Assembly (NCBI RefSeq): GCF_900109165.1
Contig: NZ_FNZF01000003.1
Span: 1-64,000, forward strand
Source: Bhargavaea ginsengi
Lineage (GTDB): Bacteria; Bacillota; Bacilli; Bacillales_A; Planococcaceae
Length of the DNA stretch: 64,000 nt
Reading direction: 5' to 3'
Under the pieces are notes generated by a model. It saw only the letters and a program-made list of their open reading frames with translations, was not told where the DNA came from and did not search any database. Shown piece by piece: positions 58,110-64,000 of this stretch. The number at the start of each line of letters is the position of its first letter. Positions within the stretch are counted from its first letter, which is position 1. Both the position numbers and the translations under genes were made by a program.

Positions 58110-58319
58110 CTAATCCTCTTCCCGATACTCCAAAATATCCCCCGGCTGGCAGTCGAGCGCTTTGCAGATGGATTCGAGCGTCGAGAAGCGGACGGCCTTG
58201 GCCTTGCCGTTTTTCAGGATGGACAGGTTGGCCATCGTGACGCCGACTTTTTCGGAGAGTTCGGTGACGCTCATCTTGCGCTTGGCAAGCATGACGTCGA
58301 GATTAATGATGATTGGCAT
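58110..58319 (-). CDS. XRE-family HTH regulator (YozG-like)
   Basis: 69 aa: INLDVMLAKRKMSVTELSEKVGVTMANLSILKNGKAKAVRFSTLESICKALDCQPGDILEY, a minimal Xre/Cro helix-turn-helix. Close to B. subtilis YozG, whose gene follows a DUF2975 gene (yoaS). Here it follows two. Likely represses its own operon. Confidence 0.9.
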   Translation of the reverse strand: MPIIINLDVMLAKRKMSVTELSEKVGVTMANLSILKNGKAKAVRFSTLESICKALDCQPGDILEYREED

Positions 58320-58331
58320 TTGGCTCCCTCC

Positions 58332-58823
58332 TCAGACCGTCAGTTCGTTTTCTCGTTTGATGTCGATCGCCTGTTTCAGCAGCCGCTGGAGCACCGCGGC
58401 GAAGACGGCGATCACGAGCGACGCACCGACGATGACCAGGCCGATCAGGGCGAGGCCCGGGGCGTCATCCCATTCGGCGATCATGAAGATGAGCGGAAGT
58501 GCGGCCACATACAGTGCACTGATCGTGACGGCACAGTTACGGATTTTTTTGAGCGACTCGACCGACAGCTCTGAGAATGCCTCGTTGCGGTCGATGTAGC
58601 CCAGGAGCTTCAATGCCTGGTAAAGGGCCATATAAAACGGGATGGCCGAAATGTACATGATGGCCATCAGGCCTAGGACGATCCAAGGCAACTGCATCCC
58701 TTCGCCGATAAATCCCATTGCTTCCAGGACAATTTTCGGTAGGATCAGCACCGCAATCAGGAGCACCGGAATTCCCATCACGATGACTGCGAGCTTCAAA
58801 AGCAATGTAGAACCTTTTTTCAT
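58332..58823 (-). CDS. DUF2975 membrane protein, paralogue 2
   Basis: 163 aa, four TM segments: STLLLKLAVIVMGIPVLLIAVLILP, WIVLGLMAIMYISAIPFYMALYQALKLLGYIDRNEAFSE, NCAVTISALYVAALPLIFM, IGLVIVGASLVIAVFAAVLQRLLKQAIDIKREN. Paralogous to the gene just upstream. DUF2975 proteins are usually paired with YozG-type regulators; role unknown. Confidence 0.87.
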   Translation of the reverse strand: MKKGSTLLLKLAVIVMGIPVLLIAVLILPKIVLEAMGFIGEGMQLPWIVLGLMAIMYISAIPFYMALYQALKLLGYIDRNEAFSELSVESLKKIRNCAVTISALYVAALPLIFMIAEWDDAPGLALIGLVIVGASLVIAVFAAVLQRLLKQAIDIKRENELTV

Positions 58824-58851
58824 ATCTTGCACCTCGTTTCTTATTGATGGA

Positions 58852-59331
58852 TCAGACAATGAATTCATTTTCCGTCCGGATGGAGATGACCTGTTTCAGA
58901 AGATGTCCGAGTACCGCCGAGAAAACAGCGATGACGACTGAAATCCCGACGATGCCCATGCCGATGACGACTAGGCCGGGGGCTTCTTCAATCCGGGCAA
59001 GCTCAACGAATACGGGAACGCCGAGCGCAAACAGGATGGCGACCGTCGCGGCACAGTGATGGATCTTCCGCAATGCCAAGATGGCAGGCTCCGAGAACGC
59101 CCCCCTGTTATCGATCAGCCCCAGCAGCCGCCACGCCTCGCGCAATGCCATGAGGTAAGGCACCGCCGATCCGGCCAATACGGCGAACAGTCCCCATTCC
59201 GCAAACAGCAGTGCTTCTCCTCGGATCAGGGCAAGCGATACTTCGATGCCAAGTTGAAGGACGACTGCAAGCACCGGCAGGCCCATCACCACCAAAGTGA
59301 GCTTTAGGAATAACGTCGATCCCCTCTTCAT
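58852..59331 (-). CDS. DUF2975 membrane protein, paralogue 1
   Basis: 159 aa: STLFLKLTLVVMGLPVLAVVLQLG, LREAWRLLGLIDNRGAFSEPAILALRKI, VVIGMGIVGISVVIAVFSAVLGHLLKQVISI. Same plan as the following gene (LLKQ-I-I-R-ENE end), so a tandem duplication. First gene of the operon behind the promoter at 59363-59391. ATG at 59331 follows AAAGAGGTG. Confidence 0.87.
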   Translation of the reverse strand: MKRGSTLFLKLTLVVMGLPVLAVVLQLGIEVSLALIRGEALLFAEWGLFAVLAGSAVPYLMALREAWRLLGLIDNRGAFSEPAILALRKIHHCAATVAILFALGVPVFVELARIEEAPGLVVIGMGIVGISVVIAVFSAVLGHLLKQVISIRTENEFIV

Positions 59332-59362
59332 CAAGCACACCTCTTTCCGTTGATTCTTCTCG

Positions 59363-59391
59363 ATTATAGATAAATGTATATCGAATATCAA
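59363..59391 (-). promoter_or_regulatory. Sigma-A promoter of the DUF2975 operon
   Basis: TTGATA (59386-59391), 17-bp spacer, TATAAT (59363-59368). The spacer holds an inverted repeat (GATATTCGATAT) that could be the Xre operator. Confidence 0.8.
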
Positions 59392-59484
59392 TAAATAATG
59401 ATTGGAAAACGAAAAAACTTTTCTGCACGCAAGAAACGTGCACACCCGGATCGGGCAGCAACACGTTATTTGTGACAGAACGAA

Positions 59485-59589
59485 CGAGTTTACACGTTCG
59501 GGGCTTAAGATTACACGTTGGGGCCGCGAGTCTGCACGTTGGAGCTGCGAGTTTGCATATTCGACCGCCCAGATTGCACGTTCGGAAGC
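59485..59589. repeat. 21-bp array, five units, word CGAGTTTGCACGTTCG
   Basis: Units start at 59485, 59506, 59527, 59548 and 59569, 21 bp apart; the shared word is ...TNTGCACGTT[CG]G with CGAG at the front of most. Located in the divergent gap between the DUF2975 and MFS genes. A TGCACG/CGTGCA hairpin lies just before it (59424-59442). Confidence 0.87.
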
Positions 59590-59682
59590 TATCCGATGTA
59601 TTAAAATTGCAATAATCCTATCTCCTTATCCTTCTGTCCTTGCAGTATAGTTGGGTTAACACGTTTTTCCGGGGGGATGGGG

Positions 59683-60891
59683 ATGAGGCGGAGTACGTTA
59701 TACGGGTTGTTGATCGGAGGCATCGGGGTGTCTCAGTTCGGCAACTGGATTTATCTGATCGCGCTGAATCTGCTTGTGCTCGACATGACCGGTTCGGCAG
59801 CGGCAGTCGCCCTTCTCTATGTCGTTGGACCGTCGGCGCGAGTTCTGATGAGCCTGTTCGCCGGATCGGTGATTGACCGCTCCGACAAGAAGCGGCTCAT
59901 GATCGCCTCCGACCTCATCCGGGGACTGCTTGTCTTCATGATGCCATTCGCCGGGTCGATCTGGGTGGTCTATCTGCTGGTCTTCCTGACCAATGCAACC
60001 GGTACGTTTTTCGGTCCCAGTTCAACATTCGTCATCACGAAGCTTGTCCCGGACCATGAACGCAAGCGGTTTAATTCGTTCATGGGGATGATGAATTCCG
60101 GAGCGTTCCTCGTCGGCCCGGCGCTTGCGGGTGTGCTGATCATGACTGTCGGGTCGACTTGGACGGTCTTCCTGAACAGCGCGACGTTCTTCATCTGCGC
60201 TGCCGCCATCGCGCTTCTGCCGGTACCAAAAGAAACGGGTGCCCCGTCCGGGCGGTTCGGATGGCGGATGCTGCGTGATGATTTCGGCGAAGTCGCCCGA
60301 TTTATCCGGTCGGAGCCGTTCTTCTTCCGCATCTATTTGATTTTCCAGACCGCGCTCATGCTGGCGTTTGCCCTGGACTCACAGGAAGTGACGTTCATCA
60401 AGCAGGACCTGGCTCTCGGCGACCAGAAGTACGGGCTGCTCGTAAGCATTGCGGGAGCCGGGTCGCTCATCGGGGCAGCGCTTTCTGCCGCATTTGCGAA
60501 AAAGCTGTCTCTGCAGGCCTACCTCGGATTCGGGACCGTGCTGACGATGGCGGCGTATGCAGCCTTCTATAGCTCAGCCGGTTTTTATACCGCGATGGCC
60601 GCCTTTGTCCTGCTCGGCATCTTCATGGCGTTCAGCAATGCCGGATACGACACGTTCTACCAGCGCAACGTGCCGACCGCTCTCATGGGACGCGTCGGCA
60701 GTCTGGGGTCCATCTTCCAGAACGTCCTGCAGATTCTCTTCACCCTTCTGCTCGGCATGCTGGCGGAATGGTTCAGCGTGCAAGGGGCGGCGATCGGCTT
60801 CGCCCTGCTAGCCATTGTCCTGGCCTGCGCCTTGTCCGTGTCAGTGTTTGACAGAAGGAAGTCCGGCTATTTCGAGCCGGAAAGCGCATAA
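59683..60891 (+). CDS. MFS transporter (macrolide-efflux-like)
   Basis: 402 aa, 12 TM segments: GVSQFGNWIYLIALNLLVLDMTGSAAAVALL, LFAGSVIDRSDKKRLMIASDLIRGL (motif A), FFGPSSTFVITKLVPDHERKRFNSFMG, SNAGYDTFYQRNVPTALMGRVGSLG. Drug:H+ antiporter family close to macrolide efflux proteins; substrate uncertain. ATG at 59683 is preferred since GGGGGG directly abuts the earlier ATG. Confidence 0.88.
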   Translation: MRRSTLYGLLIGGIGVSQFGNWIYLIALNLLVLDMTGSAAAVALLYVVGPSARVLMSLFAGSVIDRSDKKRLMIASDLIRGLLVFMMPFAGSIWVVYLLVFLTNATGTFFGPSSTFVITKLVPDHERKRFNSFMGMMNSGAFLVGPALAGVLIMTVGSTWTVFLNSATFFICAAAIALLPVPKETGAPSGRFGWRMLRDDFGEVARFIRSEPFFFRIYLIFQTALMLAFALDSQEVTFIKQDLALGDQKYGLLVSIAGAGSLIGAALSAAFAKKLSLQAYLGFGTVLTMAAYAAFYSSAGFYTAMAAFVLLGIFMAFSNAGYDTFYQRNVPTALMGRVGSLGSIFQNVLQILFTLLLGMLAEWFSVQGAAIGFALLAIVLACALSVSVFDRRKSGYFEPESA

Positions 60892-60924
60892 GAAAAATGA
60901 ATCCTAACCTAAGGGGATGCACAC

Positions 60925-61362
60925 ATGGACACACTCATCATCAAAGAACTCGAGTCAACCGGTGACCTGCTGGCCGCTTTTCCGGTAATGAAGCAATTAC
61001 GGACACATCTAGATGAAATCGCCTACCTTGAACTTGTGAAAGAAGCACAGGAAAAGGACAGCTACAGGATGCTGGCTCTTCAGGACGGCAATGAAATTAT
61101 TTCGGTGATCGGCTTTAAGCCGATGATTACCCTTTACTATGGCAGATTTGTCTGGGTGTGCGACCTGGTCACAGACCGGAACCGCCGATCTGGCGGATAC
61201 GGTCAAAAGCTGCTGGATTACGTTCACGACTGGGCGAAGGAGAACAGCTACACAAGCGTCGCCCTGTCTTCGGGCCTGCAACGTGAGGATGCACACCGTT
61301 TCTATGAAGAAAAGATGGAGTATGACCGGGTCAGTTATGTGTTCAGGAAGGTCCTTGATTGA
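60925..61362 (+). CDS. GNAT family N-acetyltransferase
   Basis: 145 aa: DLLAAFPVMKQLRTHLDEIAYLEL, VCDLVTDRNRRSGGYGQKLLDYV (acetyl-CoA loop RRSGGYG), VALSSGLQREDAHRFYEEKMEY. Compact GNAT, substrate unknown. SD AAGGGGATG. Follows the MFS gene by 33 nt and may share its transcript. Confidence 0.85.
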   Translation: MDTLIIKELESTGDLLAAFPVMKQLRTHLDEIAYLELVKEAQEKDSYRMLALQDGNEIISVIGFKPMITLYYGRFVWVCDLVTDRNRRSGGYGQKLLDYVHDWAKENSYTSVALSSGLQREDAHRFYEEKMEYDRVSYVFRKVLD

Positions 61363-61383
61363 CCTAGCCCAGAAAGCTGCTGA

Positions 61384-61425
61384 GCCCCCGTCGGATTGCA
61401 ATGGAGCGGTTCGGCGGGGGATTTT
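61384..61425 (+). terminator. Terminator after the GNAT gene
   Basis: GCCCCCGTCGG paired with CGGCGGGGG, then ATTTTGTC. Confidence 0.75.
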
Positions 61426-61507
61426 GTCAGAATGATTCCAATTCCCTCTACATCAAACTCTGATTTTACAGTATAGTGGAAATAACAGGGGGATTTGGGG
61501 GATAAAG

Positions 61508-62062
61508 ATGGGGAGTTATCTGCTGATTTCACTATTGGTACTTGGTGCTGCTCTGGCCGGCATCTTGCTGCTGGTCCGGCTGCTTGCGCGAAAGAAGGTT
61601 ACAAAAGGAATGCTTGCCGCATTTCTGGGACTCACGGCAGCCGCCATCGGCCTTTCTATTTATGAAACACATTTCCATCCGTTTGACCGGAGCGGAGGTG
61701 AATCCTACATGGAGCCGCTCGACTCCCCTTCCGGCAGGTACACGGCAAGCGCCTATTACCGTCCGTATGGCGGAGCGGCTGGCGGCGTTACCGTCTGGGT
61801 GGATGTCACGGCGGAAGGCGGCAAGCCAAAAACCGTCTATTACGCGGAAGCCAATAGCCGCTTCGATGTCCAATGGACCGATGACGGCCTCCTTTCAGTC
61901 ACGAATGAAGAGCCGGGCTATCCTGAATCCAACCGCAGCACTGATCTTGAGGTCGATAAGGAACTCTATCATGACACCGGGAAAGCTTGTGGAAGCTTCT
62001 TGGTGAAGAGAAACTATGAAACTTGCATTGAGGGGAAGGGATTCCATGAAGACAACGGATAA
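61508..62062 (+). CDS. DUF5412 family protein
   Basis: 184 aa. Two N-terminal hydrophobic segments (YLLISLLVLGAALAGILLLVRLL, MLAAFLGLTAAAIGLSIYET), then a beta-rich extracellular domain: MEPLDSPSGRYTASAYYRPYGGAAGGVTVWVDVTAEGG, the DUF5412 signature. ATG at 61508. Its last codons overlap the next gene. Confidence 0.82.
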   Translation: MGSYLLISLLVLGAALAGILLLVRLLARKKVTKGMLAAFLGLTAAAIGLSIYETHFHPFDRSGGESYMEPLDSPSGRYTASAYYRPYGGAAGGVTVWVDVTAEGGKPKTVYYAEANSRFDVQWTDDGLLSVTNEEPGYPESNRSTDLEVDKELYHDTGKACGSFLVKRNYETCIEGKGFHEDNG

Positions 62063-62798
62063 CCTGGAAATCTATAATGATCCGCTTCAGTATGACAGGC
62101 AGTACGATGGTTACGACGCTGACACCCGGTTCATCCTTGGGCACTTGCCCCCGCCTGGCTCAGCGGTCATCGACCTCGCTTGCGGCACAGGCAGGATTTC
62201 GCTCCCAGTCGCAGAAGCCGGTTATGAAGTGACCGGCGTCGACCTGCATGAGGGAATGCTTGAACGTGCCCGGGAGAAAGCGGCGGAACAAGGACTGCCC
62301 GTCCGCTTCCTCCAGCAGGACTGCCGATTGCTCGACCTTTCTGTTTCCGCACCCCTCATCGTCATGGCAGGCAACTCGTTCCAGCACTTTCTGACGAATG
62401 AGGACCAGGACCGGATGCTGGAAAGCGTCCGGCGGCATCTCGAGCCGGGCGGCCGGTTCATCTTCGACACGCGAAACCCCGTGCCATCGGAACTCGCCGA
62501 ACCGGACCGTTATGAAGAGTATGCGGAAGCCGGCGGTCGTCGGATCCAAGAGGTGCACACTGAGACCTATGAGCCTGTCACGCAGATCCTTCATTGTACG
62601 ACGGAACGATTTGCCGAGGACGGGACCCCGCTCGGCCAGGACGGCATCTCGCTCCGCTATACGTATCCGCTCGAACTGGAGCGGCTCCTCCGGCAGCACA
62701 GTTTCCGGCTGGAGAATAGGTACGGTGACTGGAGCGGGCGCCCCTTCCAAGCGGGAAGCGGTCAGATGGTGTGTGTCTGCCGGAGAGATGAGCCATGA
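62046..62798 (+). CDS. Class I SAM-dependent methyltransferase
   Basis: 250 aa: motif I SAVIDLACGTGRISLPVAEAGYEVTGVDLHEGML, then LIVMAGNSFQHFLTNEDQDRML, GGRFIFDTRNPV. UbiE/YcgJ-like fold, acceptor unknown. ATG at 62046 follows AGGGGAAGGG and lies inside the preceding gene (17-bp overlap). Confidence 0.88.
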   Translation: MKTTDNLEIYNDPLQYDRQYDGYDADTRFILGHLPPPGSAVIDLACGTGRISLPVAEAGYEVTGVDLHEGMLERAREKAAEQGLPVRFLQQDCRLLDLSVSAPLIVMAGNSFQHFLTNEDQDRMLESVRRHLEPGGRFIFDTRNPVPSELAEPDRYEEYAEAGGRRIQEVHTETYEPVTQILHCTTERFAEDGTPLGQDGISLRYTYPLELERLLRQHSFRLENRYGDWSGRPFQAGSGQMVCVCRRDEP

Positions 62799-63163
62799 TC
62801 ATCTCCGCCAACCAGTGGAAAATCACCTTAGAGCTTTTGTTTTACCTGTCAGCGGTCTCCGCAATCGTCATGGTGTTCCAACGCACTTCAGAGTTGGAAG
62901 CGATTCTTGTGTTGCTCGCACTTGGCATTGTCCGGGAGATCTTAAACAAGACGATTGCAAAAGACCTGGATACCGTCTTTGACCATAAAGGCTTCAAACT
63001 TCTGGACACTGTCCTGATGGGTGCCCTATTGGTCGGGGTGTACTGGAGCTACCGGGATATCGGGATACTCATTTCGACCGGAATCACTGCGCTCCTCGCT
63101 CTATTAACTTTTCTATATCGTTTATTTAAACGGGACGACCCGGCCAGCAGGGATACGTTTTAA
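62795..63163 (+). CDS. Membrane protein, unknown family
   Basis: 122 aa with four hydrophobic segments (LELLFYLSAVSAIVMVF, ELEAILVLLALGIVREIL, LLDTVLMGALLVGVYWSY, ISTGITALLALLTFLYRLF). Overlaps the methyltransferase gene by 4 bp. No family recognised. Confidence 0.65.
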   Translation: MIISANQWKITLELLFYLSAVSAIVMVFQRTSELEAILVLLALGIVREILNKTIAKDLDTVFDHKGFKLLDTVLMGALLVGVYWSYRDIGILISTGITALLALLTFLYRLFKRDDPASRDTF

Positions 63164-63315
63164 GTACTCGGTGCATTCATATTATCGAAGGTTGCAACCT
63201 GCTGAATTTTAAAGCCGGAGGGAATTTCACTGCTAATAAAGAACAAGTTTATTTATCTTGCTCTAGTTATTATCGCCGTACATCGTTTTATATCGCAGCT
63301 CTTTGGAGGATTTTT

Positions 63316-63504
63316 ATGAAACGCAAAGCCCGCATTTTCATCATATTTTCCATACTGTTGTTTCTGTTTTTTGTTGTCTATGACTGGGTTCAGTTTGGTT
63401 CAGTAAACTGGATCTCTAATCTGATGAAGTCCGTATTCATCTTGGCATTTGTCCGGGTGGCAACCTGGCTGTGGGACAGTCCACACAAGAACAAAGAGGT
63501 TTAA
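63316..63504 (+). CDS. Small two-TM membrane protein
   Basis: 62 aa: ARIFIIFSILLFLFFVVYDWVQF, ISNLMKSVFILAFVRVATWLW, then a basic end. TTGGAGG lies 7 nt before the ATG. The 150 bp before it hold no other feature. Confidence 0.65.
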   Translation: MKRKARIFIIFSILLFLFFVVYDWVQFGSVNWISNLMKSVFILAFVRVATWLWDSPHKNKEV

Positions 63505-63538
63505 TTGCTGAGTCTCGACACAAATGAACATCATCAAC

Positions 63539-63830
63539 AAGGGGCTGTCCAATAAGTAATTAAATACTTGTATCTATGGCAAGCAGCAGTGGCGTCGGGA
63601 GACTCCTCGAAAATGCTTCGCATTTCCTTCGTGCGAGGCTTGTTCGAGGAAGCTTCCCTGTCCTGCGGGAATAGCGTTAGCCGAAGACTCCGGATGTTGC
63701 GCAACGCTTTGCGATGCGCACAGACGCCAGTCTGCGTACTGGCGCCGGCTGAGGCAACGCCCCCGGAAAGCGACCAGAGCCACTGCTGTTTGCTTTTTAT
63801 GTTGGAAATATACTTTTCGGACAGCCCCTT
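63539..63830. mobile_element. MITE-like element with terminal inverted repeats
   Basis: About 292 bp bounded by AAGGGGCTGTCC (left) and GGACAGCCCCTT (right), a perfect 12-bp inverted repeat that extends imperfectly. Subterminal AGCAGCAGTGGC and GCCACTGCTGTTTGCT also pair. Interior blocks (GGGAGACTCCTCGA, TGCGGGAATAGCG, GCCGAAGACTCCG, CCCCCGGAAAGCGA) recall non-coding elements common in Bacillales intergenic DNA. No transposase inside; it ends directly at the next gene's stop codon. Confidence 0.75.
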
Positions 63831-64000
63831 TTACCAGATGAACGGTGTGTATTCGATGATTTCCCAATCCAGATCTTCTCTTATTAAAACTCTTTCAATG
63901 GCATTCAAATAGTCGTCCGTCACCATGTAGCGATCGAACCGATCATGATGCTGTTTGCATCAAAGCCGACCTTGTAATCTTGCCGATCGGTTTGGATCAC
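63831..64000 (-). pseudogene. Partial or broken gene at the window edge
   Basis: The minus strand ends DYLNAIERVLIREDLDWEII then EYTPFIW and TAA at 63831. Upstream, VIQTDRQDYKVGFDANSIM is in another frame from MVTDDYLNA, so a frameshift may lie near 63935-63955; alternatively the first frame is a shadow. Only ~55 codons are inside the window. No family call is possible. Confidence 0.4.

Noticed and set aside
1-64000. tRNA or rRNA genes
   Set aside because: No cloverleaf with a TTCGAATC-type T-arm or rRNA core sequence was recognised by eye; a short one could be missed.

Overview
The window looks like chromosome from an endospore-forming member of the Bacillales. The body of it is fairly GC-rich and most gene families resemble Bacillus/Planococcaceae ones. 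Direct signs of sporulation are an alpha/beta small acid-soluble spore protein (40260-40463) and a GerA-GerB-GerC germinant receptor operon (40561-44434). FosB, a YozG/DUF2975 module, YwbE, DUF6843 and preQ1-I riboswitches fit the same group. The genus (perhaps a GC-rich Planococcaceae such as Bhargavaea) is inference only. No tRNA, rRNA, CRISPR array or intact transposase was seen.

Layout. 1-4700 is a low-GC polymorphic-toxin island on the minus strand: one LXG toxin, a probable cognate immunity gene, and four YezG-type immunity copies (two broken by stop codons) plus a SUKH immunity protein. 5.1-10.4 kb is housekeeping and small metabolic genes with several decayed ones. 10.4-15.1 kb is a sulfur-compound uptake and oxidation operon (ABC importer, flavin monooxygenase, glutaredoxin, FMN reductase) with a clear sigma-A promoter. 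15.2-20.3 kb holds a choice-of-anchor I protein with PhoP-like repeats upstream, a nitronate monooxygenase-cupin pair and a PstS-like protein. 20.4-30.5 kb is small membrane proteins, a kinase-like membrane protein, an amidohydrolase, an anion transporter, an SDR, a PadR/DUF2812 pair and a pirin. 30.6-32.6 kb is a queuosine operon with two preQ1-I riboswitches, one upstream of queF and one between queF and queC. 32.8-36.4 kb is FosB and an arsenic operon (arsR-arsC-HesB-small protein-flavoprotein-acetyltransferase) without an efflux pump. 36.6-40.5 kb has a resolvase-like protein lacking catalytic residues, a SulP transporter, a HxlR/DsbA pair and an SASP. 40.6-47.1 kb is the germinant receptor and a large catalase. 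49.0-52.4 kb has a winged-helix protein, a PLD-SF2 helicase and a MazG-like pyrophosphohydrolase. 52.5-64 kb has UppP, a DinB protein, a YozG/DUF2975 pair, an MFS pump, acetyltransferases, a methyltransferase and a MITE-like element at the right edge.

The most unusual signal is not a gene. At least eleven intergenic spots carry short arrays of direct repeats with an exact 21-bp period (two turns of B-DNA). Each unit has a conserved word of about 10-14 bp and a variable remainder. Words are mostly private to a locus, but two classes recur at distant loci. They lie between operons, never inside a recognised gene. I know of no named element with these properties, but I could not search databases.
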